From Desulforhopalus sp. (lineage in GTDB: Bacteria; Desulfobacterota; Desulfobulbia; Desulfobulbales; Desulfocapsaceae), in assembly GCA_023231425.1 (NCBI GenBank), contig JALNVI010000040.1, positions 1 through 25,739 of the forward strand: 25,739 nucleotides of DNA. Reading direction: 5' to 3'. Position 1 is the stretch's first letter. The number at the start of each line of letters is the position of its first letter. A program made the position numbers and the translations under genes. Shown here piece after piece: positions 14,756 through 22,576 of this stretch. A model generated the notes under the pieces. That model searched no databases. It was given only the letters and a program-made list of their open reading frames with translations, and was not told where the DNA came from.

Positions 14756-15477
14756 TGGAGCATCCGATACTGTTTATCTCAGTAGTTTTGCAAAAGTTAG
14801 GCCTGCCTGTTCCCCACGGGGCAGTAGGCAGCAATTTCATCGAACAGATCTGCGCGCCTTACATGACCTATACCTGGTTCGTAATGGCGTTTCTTTTCTT
14901 TGTCATCAAAGTTACCATTGGTGACCTGGAACTGATCCCCGGCAGGGGACAGAATTTCTGGGAAGTGGTTGTCGGCAGCATGGACAATTTCTTCGCGGAA
15001 AACATGGGCCGTGAACTTGCTGATCGCTATTTCCCGATGATTGCCACATTTGCACTCTTTATCACTGTGGCCAACCTCATCGGATTGATCCCCGGATTCA
15101 TGTCTCCTACCGCTTCGCTTAATACGACCCTTGCGTTGACGCTTATCGTTTGGGTAACCCATCACGTTATTGGTTTTAAGATGCACGGAATTGGCTATCT
15201 CAAACAGTTCGCAGGGCCCATCCCATTGCTGATTCCGCTGATGCTGCCCATTGAGGTTATCAGTAACCTGGCTCGAATTATTTCACTCTCTGTTCGTCTT
15301 TTCGGAAACATTATGGCGAAAGAGACCCTGCTCAGCATCCTCTTTCTGCTGGCCGGTGGATTCTTTGCCCCCCTGCCGATTCTACTTCTCGGTGTGCTGG
15401 TTTCCGTTGTACAGGCGATGGTGTTCGTACTGCTCACCGTGGTCTATTTCAGCCAGGCAGCAGAGCAGGCTCATTAA
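14755..15477 (+). CDS. atpB: ATP synthase Fo subunit a
   Basis: Ion-channel stator subunit of the membrane Fo sector, 240 aa. Several transmembrane helices are visible. The helix ARIISLSVRLFGNIMAKE carries the essential arginine (Arg181 in VRLFGN, equivalent to E. coli aArg210) next to the conserved Asn. GLIPG near residue 110 is also typical. ATG 14755 follows GGGAGGAG at a proper distance; the in-frame upstream ATG at 14629 lies inside atpI and is rejected. It is followed by a compact GC-rich hairpin and then atpE. Subunits b, delta, alpha, gamma, beta and epsilon are not in the window, so the Fo and F1 genes are in separate loci. Confidence 0.96.
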   Translation: MEHPILFISVVLQKLGLPVPHGAVGSNFIEQICAPYMTYTWFVMAFLFFVIKVTIGDLELIPGRGQNFWEVVVGSMDNFFAENMGRELADRYFPMIATFALFITVANLIGLIPGFMSPTASLNTTLALTLIVWVTHHVIGFKMHGIGYLKQFAGPIPLLIPLMLPIEVISNLARIISLSVRLFGNIMAKETLLSILFLLAGGFFAPLPILLLGVLVSVVQAMVFVLLTVVYFSQAAEQAH

Positions 15478-15490
15478 CAAAGTTTTTTTT

Positions 15491-15511
15491 CGCCCCGGAG
15501 AGTCCGGGGCG
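15491..15511 (+). terminator. Strong hairpin between atpB and atpE (attenuator or mRNA-processing element)
   Basis: Perfect 9-bp arms CGCCCCGGA (15491-15499) and TCCGGGGCG (15503-15511) with loop GAG. TTCTGCTTTTTG follows on the plus strand, an imperfect U-tract, and eight T precede it. It lies 13 nt after the atpB stop and 63 nt before atpE, so partial termination or protection of a processed atpE mRNA is plausible. Confidence 0.6.
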
Positions 15512-15574
15512 TTCTGCTTTTTGCAGTTATAAGGAAGAAGGCCAAAACCCCAAACTTTTTCAAGGAGATTTACA

Positions 15575-15823
15575 ATGTCTGAACTTCAAATCGCTCTCAT
15601 CTGCATTGGCGCTGCTCTTTCCATCGGTCTTGCCGGTCTGGGAGCAGGTATTGGTATTGGTAACATCGGAAACGCTGCATGTCAGGGCCTTGCCCGCAAT
15701 CCGGAAGTACAACCGAAACTGATGGTCTTCATGATCCTCGGTATGGCTCTTGCTGAGTCTATTGCTATTTATGGTCTGGTTGTTTCCCTGATTCTCCTCT
15801 ATGCAAATCCGCTCATGGGTTGA
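15575..15823 (+). CDS. atpE: ATP synthase Fo subunit c
   Basis: Ring-forming proteolipid that carries ions through Fo, 82 aa, two membrane helices linked by a polar loop (LARNPEVQ, Arg41-Asn42-Pro43). Helix 1 has the glycine-rich GLGAGIGIGNIGNAA, and helix 2 carries the ion-binding Glu61 followed by Ser62 and, four residues on, Tyr66 (AESIAIYGLV). AAGGAG precedes the ATG. It is the last gene of the cluster, ending at a very strong terminator. Glu61-Ser62-Tyr66 resemble part of the sodium-binding set, but the position of the sodium-coordinating Gln (Ilyobacter Gln32) is Ile28, favouring protons. Confidence 0.96.
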   Translation: MSELQIALICIGAALSIGLAGLGAGIGIGNIGNAACQGLARNPEVQPKLMVFMILGMALAESIAIYGLVVSLILLYANPLMG

Positions 15824-15850
15824 TTTTTGAGAATTGGTGTTTTGTTGCGC

Positions 15851-15886
15851 AAGGGACTGCAGATATATCTGCAGTCCCTTTTTTTT
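15851..15886 (+). terminator. Rho-independent terminator of the atp Fo cluster
   Basis: A perfect 30-bp palindrome (15851-15880) centred on ATAT, with arms beginning AAGGGACTGCAG, ends in a run of eight T. It is 28 nt after the atpE stop and is the strongest plus-strand terminator in the window. Confidence 0.93.
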
Positions 15887-15983
15887 GTTTATGCATGTGC
15901 AATGGTGACGGGTGAAAAGTGATGGATGAAAAGAAATACAGAGTGCGGCGTTGCTTTCTGCTCATGTTTTTTGGGGAGATGTA

Positions 15984-16703
15984 ATGGCGGTTATCGAACC
16001 GAGACGAGGCAGAGGGGAGAAAGAAATCCCTTCCCGTGGCATACTGCTGGTCAATCCCACGGAGGCGAAGTTGACCCTGGATCGAGAAATTGGTGCCGGG
16101 GCCCGGCGGCAGAAGATTTTTAACAGTGGTCTCTGTGTCGATGAGTCCCGCTGTCTCTTTTTCGCCGGGCCTGCCCTTGGAGCGCCGGTGGCAGTGATGA
16201 CCCTTGAAAAATTAATTGCCCTTGGAGCGAAAGAGATTATCCTTTGCGGCTGGTGCGGAGCAGTGGATGCGTCGGTGGCGGTGGGAGATGTTATTGTTCC
16301 GGATCGCGCCATGGTCGGGGAGGGTACTTCGCAATATTATGGCTGTACGAATGAATCCCGCCCTTCTTCGGCTTTTTCTGTGCGACTGGCTTCGTTCCTG
16401 CAAAATGCCGGTCTGCCGGTTCGGCGGGGTTGTATCTGGTCCACTGATGGTGTCTATCGTGAGGAGAGGGATTCCCTGCTTGCCCTCAATCGGGAGTCTG
16501 GTGTGACTGCAGTCGACATGGAATTCTCTGCCCTCTGTTCTGCCGCAGCCTTCCGGGGAGTGGAATTTTCTGCTGCGCTTACGGTCTCAGACGTTACTAC
16601 GAATGAGAAGTGGCAGCCGGGCCAGGGGACGATAGCTTTTCGGGAAAATTCCCGGCAGGTACTGCAGCTGCTCTGCAGTGGCAATGTATTTCAGGAGAAG
16701 TAA
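15984..16703 (+). CDS. Nucleoside phosphorylase-family protein (PNP/UDP phosphorylase superfamily)
   Basis: A 239-aa protein of the purine/uridine phosphorylase-MTAN fold; such enzymes cleave N-glycosidic bonds of nucleosides in the cytoplasm. Visible are AGPALGAPVAVMTLEKLIALG (61-81), matching the G-x-G-APSAA helix, LCGWCGAVDASVAVGDVIVP (88-107), EGTSQYY (113-119, as in the uridine-phosphorylase DGTSxxY), and VDMEFSAL (178-185), with Glu180 at the nucleoside-binding Met-Glu pair. The usual phosphate-binding GxPxR near the N-terminus was not found, so the substrate is open: uridine phosphorylase, purine phosphorylase or a hydrolase. ATG 15984 follows GGGGAG; an upstream in-frame ATG at 15951 is less well placed. 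Its stop overlaps the rimO ATG (TAATG), implying coupled translation. Confidence 0.85.
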   Translation: MAVIEPRRGRGEKEIPSRGILLVNPTEAKLTLDREIGAGARRQKIFNSGLCVDESRCLFFAGPALGAPVAVMTLEKLIALGAKEIILCGWCGAVDASVAVGDVIVPDRAMVGEGTSQYYGCTNESRPSSAFSVRLASFLQNAGLPVRRGCIWSTDGVYREERDSLLALNRESGVTAVDMEFSALCSAAAFRGVEFSAALTVSDVTTNEKWQPGQGTIAFRENSRQVLQLLCSGNVFQEK

Positions 16704-18040
16704 TGGAAAAGAGTTTTCATCTCGTCAGCCTCGGTTGTGCGAAAAACCTTGTCGACTCAGAAGTGATGCTCGGGGTGCTGCAGCAGGCTGGCTGGACGTT
16801 TGTTGCAGACCCTGCGGATGCTGCGGTACTCCTTGTAAATACCTGCGGTTTCATTCAACCGGCGGTAGAAGAGGCCATTGATGAAATTCTCGGTATGGTT
16901 TCTCTGAAAGAACAGGATCCACAGAAGAAGCTGGTGGTAACGGGATGTCTGACTCAACGCTATAAAAATGACCTTGAGTTAGAAATACCTGAGGTGGACC
17001 TTTTCCTTGGAACCGAAGAGCCGGAGAAGATTGCATCTCACTTGAATGCTCTTTTTACCGGAGAGAAGACGCCAAAAGTGATCCTGCACGACCGCTCCCT
17101 GATGTCCAGCAGCTCGCCGCGTCAGTTGACGACTACGGGGATGGCCTGGCTGAAGATAACGGAAGGGTGCAACAACCATTGTGCCTACTGTAAAATCCCG
17201 TCCATCCGGGGTCGCCTGCGAAGTCGGACAAGTGAGGATATTGCTGTCGAAGCCCTGCATCTTGAGGAACTGGGTGTCCGCGAACTCAATATCATTGCTC
17301 AGGATACCACTGCCTACGGCAATGACCTCACCGGGGAAAATATTGTGGGCCTGCTGGAGAAACTCCTCGTCCGTACAACTATTCCGTGGCTGCGCCTGCT
17401 TTATCTCTACCCCAGCGGTGTGAGTGATGCCCTGCTCGATCTGCTGACGGGAGAGAACCGTATTGTTCCTTATCTTGATATTCCCTTTCAGCATGCCAGT
17501 GACAGCGTTCTGAAGCGGATGAATCGTCACCACACGGCGGATGACCTTGAGCATCTTATCAGTCGTTTGCGCACGCATATCCCGGATATTGCCATTCGCA
17601 CCACCTTCCTTGTCGGTTTTCCAGGAGAAACAGAGGCCGATTTCCTTCAATTGGAAGATTTTCTGCAACGGCATCGCCTTGATCACGTTGGGGTCTTTCC
17701 ATATTGTAACGAAGAGGGTGTTCCCGCCGAACATTTTGCTGATCAGGTTCCCAAAAAGGAACGCATCCGCCGGCAGCAGCACCTGCTTGCGGTCCAGAGC
17801 AGGATCTCTGAAGAGAACCAGCGCAAATATATCGGCAGGGTAGAACCGGTCCTGGTGAGCGGCTTTTCCGAAGAAACTGATCTCCTTCTGGAAGGACGCA
17901 CCCGTTTTCAGGCACCAGAGGTTGATGGTCGCGTATATATTAATGCCGGCTCAGCCGCTCCCGGCGAGATTGTTCAGGTACGTATTGAAGAATCCCATGC
18001 CTATGATCTCGTCGGAGGGATTCTTTCCATCGGAGAATAA
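16703..18040 (+). CDS. rimO: Ribosomal protein S12 methylthiotransferase RimO
   Basis: Radical-SAM enzyme with two iron-sulfur clusters that adds a methylthio group to an Asp of ribosomal protein S12. The 445-aa length is typical. The N-terminal MTTase domain begins VSLGCAKNLVDSE with Cys12, and Cys48 (NTCGF) and Cys82 (TGCL) complete its cluster. The radical-SAM motif CNNHCAYC gives Cys156, Cys160 and Cys163. The C-terminal TRAM-like domain (~375-445, EPVLVSGFSEETDLLLEGRT onward) contacts RNA or protein. MGCAKNxVDSE with the KIPSIRG context favours RimO over MiaB. The start at ATG 16703 follows TCAGGAG and overlaps the preceding stop; open frame further upstream is inside that gene. The partner gene's link to S12 is not obvious. 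Confidence 0.96.
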   Translation: MEKSFHLVSLGCAKNLVDSEVMLGVLQQAGWTFVADPADAAVLLVNTCGFIQPAVEEAIDEILGMVSLKEQDPQKKLVVTGCLTQRYKNDLELEIPEVDLFLGTEEPEKIASHLNALFTGEKTPKVILHDRSLMSSSSPRQLTTTGMAWLKITEGCNNHCAYCKIPSIRGRLRSRTSEDIAVEALHLEELGVRELNIIAQDTTAYGNDLTGENIVGLLEKLLVRTTIPWLRLLYLYPSGVSDALLDLLTGENRIVPYLDIPFQHASDSVLKRMNRHHTADDLEHLISRLRTHIPDIAIRTTFLVGFPGETEADFLQLEDFLQRHRLDHVGVFPYCNEEGVPAEHFADQVPKKERIRRQQHLLAVQSRISEENQRKYIGRVEPVLVSGFSEETDLLLEGRTRFQAPEVDGRVYINAGSAAPGEIVQVRIEESHAYDLVGGILSIGE

Positions 18041-18091
18041 TACCTCCGGAGAAATCATTAAATTTTATAAGCAGTGCAATTTTTCTTGAAA

Positions 18092-18119
18092 TTTAAGACT
18101 TGCCCTGTACCCTTATAAA
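18092..18119 (+). promoter_or_regulatory. Weak promoter candidate for the gap cluster
   Basis: TTTAAG (18092-18097), 16-bp spacer, TATAAA (18114-18119), in the 208-bp gap between rimO and gap. The -35 is poor. No other feature is recognised in that gap apart from a CTCCGGAG palindrome right after rimO. Confidence 0.3.
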
Positions 18120-18248
18120 AATGTTCGGAAGCCTGTGGCAGTTCCGTCTTCATCTTTTCATGGTCCTGCGAAAATGTCCCTGCCTTCCGATGATGCACCG
18201 GACAGGATACTTTCCCGGGGCGCCTTATAACAAACAGGAGCATGTGTC

Positions 18249-19466
18249 ATGAAATTAGGTATTAATGGTCTTGGAAGGATTGGAAAACTCACTCTGTGGA
18301 ACCAGATCGCCAAGAAAAATTTCGATGGAATTGTTGTGAACATCGGTCGTGAGGTCGGTAATTCGCTGGAAGATCTTGCCTCCTCTATTGAGCGTGATTC
18401 CACTTATGGCCGGCTCGGTTCCTACCTTCATGGCTACAAATGCCCAGGGGTTATCTCTGAGCTTAATGAAGAAAAGGGTTCCATGGTAATAGACGGCGTG
18501 CCGGTGACCATTTTGCGGGAAGCCCGCAACCCCGCCGATATCAAGTGGGCGGAAAATGGCATCAAGCTGGTGGTGGACTCCACTGGAGTCTTCAAAGATC
18601 CCACCACTGATGCCAGTGATCCTAAGGGTGCCATGCGTGGACATATTCAGGCAGGTGCTGAGAAGGTGATCCTTTCTGCGCCCTTCAAAATCAAATCCAA
18701 AGGGCTGGATATGCCGGATGATGCCATCACCGCCGTGATGGGCATTAACGAAGAGACGTTCGATCCGGCAAAACACTCCCTTATCTCCGCCGCCTCCTGC
18801 ACCACCACCTGCCTCTCCTATATGATGAAACCGATGCTGGAGACTCTGGGCGCTGAAAAGATTCTCAGCGCCTCAATGGTTACTATCCATGCCTCCACCG
18901 GCTCCCAGCAGGTGCTTGACCGCCTGCCTGCCGCAGGAGCTGTAGATATGCGCAAGAACCGTTCTATCATGAATAACATTATTCTTACCACTACCGGTGC
19001 GGCCAGGGCCCTTGGTCTCGTTATCCCGGAGATGAGTGGGATTGGTTTCATGGCGGAATCTGTCCGGGTGCCTGTCTCCAGCGGTTCGTTGATCATTCTG
19101 GTGCTTAACATCCAGGATAACAGTGAGGCACCTCTCAATCGGGCTGATATTAACGGCATCTATAAAAAATATGCGGAAAATACCGACTACCTGGTTTTCA
19201 CTGAGAAACAGAACGTTTCTTCCGATATCGTCGGGACTCCTTCTGCAGCCGCAACTATTGAAGGCACGGAAACCCATACCCGCACCGCCGCTATCAAGGT
19301 CGATTTGCGCAAGGTTCCCGGGGCCGTTCTCAGCAGGGGCGCTGAACCCATACTTCATGTGCCGATGACCCAGACAGTTGTCTACGGCTGGTATGACAAC
19401 GAACTCGGCAGTTACACTAATATGCTCGCAGACCTCACCAAACATATCAGTGAAGAAATGTTTTGA
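18249..19466 (+). CDS. gap: Glyceraldehyde-3-phosphate dehydrogenase (divergent, long form)
   Basis: Interconverts glyceraldehyde 3-phosphate and 1,3-bisphosphoglycerate with NAD(P) in glycolysis/gluconeogenesis. The 405-aa chain is ~70 longer than common GapA (~335). The nucleotide-binding GINGLGRIG (4-12) is intact. The active-site Cys184 sits in ASCTTTCLSY (usual ASCTTNCLAP) and the catalytic His214 in TIHASTGSQQVLD (usual HAYTNDQ). NNIILTTTGAARALGLVIPE (242-261), SVRVPV and the C-terminal VVYGWYDNELGSYTNM are recognisable. After the first beta strand the usual Asp that binds NAD ribose is not obvious (VNIGREVG), so cofactor choice is uncertain. CAGGAG lies before the ATG. It heads the cluster with rimI, pgk and tpiA, which supports a true central-metabolic role. 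It overlaps rimI by one base. Confidence 0.9.
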   Translation: MKLGINGLGRIGKLTLWNQIAKKNFDGIVVNIGREVGNSLEDLASSIERDSTYGRLGSYLHGYKCPGVISELNEEKGSMVIDGVPVTILREARNPADIKWAENGIKLVVDSTGVFKDPTTDASDPKGAMRGHIQAGAEKVILSAPFKIKSKGLDMPDDAITAVMGINEETFDPAKHSLISAASCTTTCLSYMMKPMLETLGAEKILSASMVTIHASTGSQQVLDRLPAAGAVDMRKNRSIMNNIILTTTGAARALGLVIPEMSGIGFMAESVRVPVSSGSLIILVLNIQDNSEAPLNRADINGIYKKYAENTDYLVFTEKQNVSSDIVGTPSAAATIEGTETHTRTAAIKVDLRKVPGAVLSRGAEPILHVPMTQTVVYGWYDNELGSYTNMLADLTKHISEEMF

Positions 19467-19906
19467 TGAACATCCGGCCTTTGACGGGCGACGACCTGCC
19501 GCAGGTTGTCGCCCTTGAGGTGGAAAACCCCTCGCCCTGGTCGATTCCTCTTGTTCAGGAGGAACTGGAAAATCCGAGGGCGATTCTTCTGGGGGGTGAG
19601 GTGCATGGCAGGGTGATCGCCTGGCTTTCTGCTACTTTTATCCCGCCTGAAGCTGAACTGCTGAAAATCGCAGTGTCCGCGAGTTGCCGTCGGCGTGGTT
19701 ATGCGGACCTCCTCCTTGCAGATCTCCTCGAAAAGCTTGTTGCCCGGCAGTGCACCACGCTTTACCTTGAAGTCCGTTCCCGCAATCTCCCCGCCTTGAA
19801 ATTTTACCAGAAAAATGGTTTTCTGAAGAGAGGCAAAAGAGCCTCCTATTTTGACGATCCAATTGACGATGCCCTTGTATTGTGCAGGGAATTCGAGCAG
19901 AAGTGA
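19466..19906 (+). CDS. rimI: GNAT N-acetyltransferase, RimI-like
   Basis: Likely acetylates a protein N-terminal amine (RimI: ribosomal protein S18 alanine) with acetyl-CoA; cytoplasmic. 146 aa. Features: LLKIAVSASCRRRGYADLLLADLLE (66-90) with the acetyl-CoA loop RRRGYA, then TTLYLEVRSRNLPALKFYQKNGF, in which LEVRxxNxxAxxFYxxxGF is the RimI hallmark. The ATG overlaps the gap stop (TGATG); the TTG one codon upstream is not needed. Its place inside a glycolytic cluster does not imply a glycolytic function. 29 nt separate it from pgk. Confidence 0.85.
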   Translation: MNIRPLTGDDLPQVVALEVENPSPWSIPLVQEELENPRAILLGGEVHGRVIAWLSATFIPPEAELLKIAVSASCRRRGYADLLLADLLEKLVARQCTTLYLEVRSRNLPALKFYQKNGFLKRGKRASYFDDPIDDALVLCREFEQK

Positions 19907-19935
19907 TATGTGATATATTTTAGAGGAGAATAAAA

Positions 19936-21111
19936 ATGCAGACCATTTACGACTTGGAAGTGAAGGGTAAAAAGGTACTGTTACGGGCTGATTTCAACGT
20001 GCCCATGGATACAGAAAAAAACATTACCGATGATATCCGCATGAGGATGGTACTGCCCACCATTCAATTGCTGGTTAAGAAGGGGGCAAAGCTGATTATC
20101 TGTTCCCACTGCGGCCGACCGAACGGGGAACGTAATATGGAGTTTAGCCTTGCTCCGATTGCCGCTCACCTGCAGACCCTTACCGGCATGAAAGTTTCCC
20201 TTGCGGAAGACTGCATTGGTGAAGCGGCGGAGAAAGCGATAAATGCGGCTGCAGACAAAGAGATTGTCCTCCTCGAAAATCTCCGTTTCCACAGTGGTGA
20301 GACTGAGAATGATCCCGAGTTCTCCAGACAGCTTGCCAGTCTTGCCGAGGTGTATGTTAATGACGCCTTTGCTGTTTCACATCGTGCCCACGCCTCGGTG
20401 GTTGGCGTGCCGCAACTGATGAGTGAGAAGGCTGCCGGTCTCCTGCTGCAGAAAGAGATAGACTATTTCCGGAAGTCAATGGGGGAACCGGTACGCCCGC
20501 TGGTGGCGGTTGTTGGTGGTGCCAAAGTCAGCTCCAAGCTCGGTGCTCTGACGAATATGCTCGACAAAGTGAACAAGATGATTGTCGGCGGGGCTATGGC
20601 GAACACCTTTCTGAAGAGTATGGGGATCAATGTCGGGGCATCGAAGGTGGAGGATGACCTGCTTGAGACCGCCAAAAAATTTGTTGAAGATGCCGACGCC
20701 CGAGGGGTGAAACTCTACTTCCCGGTGGATTTTGTTGTTGCTGATAAATTTGACAATGATGCCGTACACATGAATGTTACCTTTCGTGATATTCCGGAGG
20801 GCTGGATGGCTCTTGATATCGGTCCGGCAAGCAGTATTCTCTTCCGCGAAGCGCTCTCCGATGCCCGGACCATTATCTGGAACGGACCGATGGGGGCCTT
20901 CGAAATGGACAGTTTTGCCCGGGGAACCATGGCTATGTGCCAGGATATTGCCTCTTCCCATGCCCTTTCCATTGTCGGGGGGGGAGACTCTAACGCGGCG
21001 GTTAAAAAAGCTGGTGAGGAGCAGAATATGTCCTACATGTCTACCGGTGGTGGTGCTTTCCTCTATATGATGGAAGGAAAAGTTCTGCCCGGTGTCGCTG
21101 CGCTCAGTTGA
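19936..21111 (+). CDS. pgk: Phosphoglycerate kinase
   Basis: Transfers phosphate between 1,3-bisphosphoglycerate and ADP; cytoplasmic monomer of two lobes. The 391-aa length is normal. The N-lobe has LLRADFNVPMD, SHCGRPNG (SHxGRP substrate loop) and VNDAFAVSHRAHAS. The C-lobe has VVGGAKVSSKLG, IWNGPMGAFE, the nucleotide-binding GGGDSNAAV at ~348 and STGGGAFLYMMEGK near the end. The active-loop GGGD reads DSN where DTA or DTV is commoner, a minor variation. GAGGAG precedes the ATG. It lies between rimI and tpiA in the lower-glycolysis cluster. Confidence 0.97.
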   Translation: MQTIYDLEVKGKKVLLRADFNVPMDTEKNITDDIRMRMVLPTIQLLVKKGAKLIICSHCGRPNGERNMEFSLAPIAAHLQTLTGMKVSLAEDCIGEAAEKAINAAADKEIVLLENLRFHSGETENDPEFSRQLASLAEVYVNDAFAVSHRAHASVVGVPQLMSEKAAGLLLQKEIDYFRKSMGEPVRPLVAVVGGAKVSSKLGALTNMLDKVNKMIVGGAMANTFLKSMGINVGASKVEDDLLETAKKFVEDADARGVKLYFPVDFVVADKFDNDAVHMNVTFRDIPEGWMALDIGPASSILFREALSDARTIIWNGPMGAFEMDSFARGTMAMCQDIASSHALSIVGGGDSNAAVKKAGEEQNMSYMSTGGGAFLYMMEGKVLPGVAALS

Positions 21112-21172
21112 GTGAACCGAGATATATTCTGGCTGGGAATCATATCCTGCGTAAATAAAAAAAGGAGAGACC

Positions 21173-21931
21173 ATGACGACAAGAAAAGCCCTGATGGCAG
21201 GTAACTGGAAAATGCACATGAACGCAGTGGAAGGCTGTCGTCTTGCTGCAGATGTGGCCGCACAGTGCAGGGGATATGATGACCGTGAAGTGCTGCTGGC
21301 TCCCCCCTTCACCATTCTCAGCGAAGTTTCCCATGCTCTGGAAGGAAAGGGAATTATTACCGCGTCGCAGAATGTCTGCTGGGAAGAAAAAGGTGCCTTT
21401 ACCGGAGAGATCGCTCCGAATATGGTGAAAGACGCTGGCTGCTCGGCTGCTATTGTTGGCCACTCTGAGCGTCGCCAGATTTTTGGTGAGAGCAACGGGA
21501 TGATCAACAAACGGGTCAAGGGCGGTCTCGCCGGTGGCCTGCTGATCATTCTTTGTATTGGTGAAACGCTGGAAGAGCGGGAGGCAGACAGGGCTTTCAC
21601 CGTTCTTGAAGAGCAGCTGCGCAAAGGGCTTGACGGTGTTGACGGCGGACAGATGGAAAAGATTGTTATTGCCTATGAGCCGGTCTGGGCAATTGGGACT
21701 GGCAAGACTGCGAGCAAGGAGCAGGCACAGGAAGTTCACGCTTTTCTCCGCGGGCTCCTGGGCAGGATATATGAAAAAGATGTTGCCGATACGACGCGGA
21801 TATTGTATGGTGGCTCGGTTAAGCCTGCGAATGTCAATGAGCTTATGGCTCAACCGGATATCGACGGTGTGCTGGTCGGTGGCGCCGCTCTGAAGGCGGA
21901 TTCCTTCGGCAGTATCATTAATTTCCAGTAA
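21173..21931 (+). CDS. tpiA: Triosephosphate isomerase
   Basis: Interconverts dihydroxyacetone phosphate and glyceraldehyde 3-phosphate; a TIM-barrel dimer of 252 aa, a normal length. The catalytic set is complete: Asn11-Lys13 in AGNWKMHMN, His97 in IVGHSERRQIFGE, and Glu169 in AYEPVWAIGTGKTAS. The phosphate-binding YGGSVKPAN and GVLVGGAALKADSF close the barrel. AAAGGAGAG precedes the ATG, 61 nt after pgk. A hairpin with a U-tract follows before secG. Confidence 0.97.
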   Translation: MTTRKALMAGNWKMHMNAVEGCRLAADVAAQCRGYDDREVLLAPPFTILSEVSHALEGKGIITASQNVCWEEKGAFTGEIAPNMVKDAGCSAAIVGHSERRQIFGESNGMINKRVKGGLAGGLLIILCIGETLEEREADRAFTVLEEQLRKGLDGVDGGQMEKIVIAYEPVWAIGTGKTASKEQAQEVHAFLRGLLGRIYEKDVADTTRILYGGSVKPANVNELMAQPDIDGVLVGGAALKADSFGSIINFQ

Positions 21932-21937
21932 TTCCTT

Positions 21938-21974
21938 TCTGGCTGCTTTTCCGCAAAGCCGCCAGATTTTATTT
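21938..21974 (+). terminator. Terminator/attenuator between tpiA and secG
   Basis: TCTGGC (21938-21943) pairs with GCCAGA (21961-21966), and GCTTT with AAAGC inside, around a 5-nt loop with one mismatch. TTTTATTT follows. It is 6 nt after the tpiA stop and only 23 nt before the secG ATG, so secG expression would need read-through. Confidence 0.65.
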
Positions 21975-21996
21975 CAGCAACCGACAACGTAACCGT

Positions 21997-22440
21997 ATGG
22001 ATACTCTGCTTCTTATCGTTCACATTCTCGTTTGTCTCTTTCTTATTGTCATTGTCCTGCTTCAACAGGGCAAAGGGGCCGATATCGGTGCTACCTTTGG
22101 TGGCTCCAGCCAGTCTCTCTTTGGAACAGAGGGGCCGATGCCGTTGCTGAATAAAATTACGACAGCTGCCGCGATTACGTTTATGGTGACGTCCCTGTCT
22201 CTTGCGTATATTTCTTCTCAGGACAGTCAGTCTACTGTCATGACCGGGGTGACAGCTGAAAAAATGAAAGATTCTGCACCTGTTGTAGAAAAAAAGGTTG
22301 CGGAACATGCCTCGAATGCAGTAAAAAGCTCAGACGAAATGCAGGAAGGTACATCTGCTGTTGACGGTAAGGTTGAAAAGACCGAGCCAGCAAAAGATGA
22401 ACCTGCTGTGGAGAAGAAAAGTGACGCAGCAAAAAAATGA
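21997..22440 (+). CDS. secG: Preprotein translocase subunit SecG
   Basis: Small inner-membrane partner of SecYE that helps the SecA cycle. The first 70 residues give two membrane helices (LLLIVHILVCLFLIVIVLLQ and ITTAAAITFMVTSLSLAYIS) around the hallmark QQGKGADIGATFGGSSQSLFG. At 147 aa it is longer than the common 75-130, owing to a Lys/Glu/Ala-rich tail (residues ~75-147) of low complexity. No clear ribosome-binding site precedes ATG 21997, which is kept because the product then starts as SecG normally does. It follows tpiA, a common neighbour, and is followed by tRNA-Leu. Confidence 0.95.
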   Translation: MDTLLLIVHILVCLFLIVIVLLQQGKGADIGATFGGSSQSLFGTEGPMPLLNKITTAAAITFMVTSLSLAYISSQDSQSTVMTGVTAEKMKDSAPVVEKKVAEHASNAVKSSDEMQEGTSAVDGKVEKTEPAKDEPAVEKKSDAAKK

Positions 22441-22457
22441 ATAATTTTTATTTGTGT

Positions 22458-22542
22458 GCCGGAGTGGTGGAATTGGTAGACGCGCACGCTTGAGGGGCGT
22501 GTGGGGAGACCCATGCCGGTTCGACTCCGGCCTTCGGCACCA
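22458..22542 (+). tRNA. tRNA-Leu (anticodon GAG)
   Basis: 85 nt including encoded CCA. The acceptor arms GCCGGAG and CTTCGGC pair (one G-U). The anticodon stem CACGC/GCGTG frames loop TTGAGGG, giving GAG, which reads Leu CUC/CUU. A long class-II variable arm (TGGGGAGACCCA) and T-arm GCCGGTTCGACTCCGGC are present. It starts 17 nt after secG and is followed by a terminator, so it may be cotranscribed with secG. Confidence 0.97.
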
Positions 22543-22576
22543 AATTTTTTTTAAAAAGTATCAAAAAAAACCTCAG

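Noticed and set aside
15575..15823. Sodium-specific c subunit
   Set aside because: The required Gln and Thr are replaced by Ile, so a full sodium site is not supported.
20476..21624. 382-aa minus-strand open frame
   Set aside because: It is antisense to pgk and tpiA, both of which are certain genes; composition is typical of a shadow frame.
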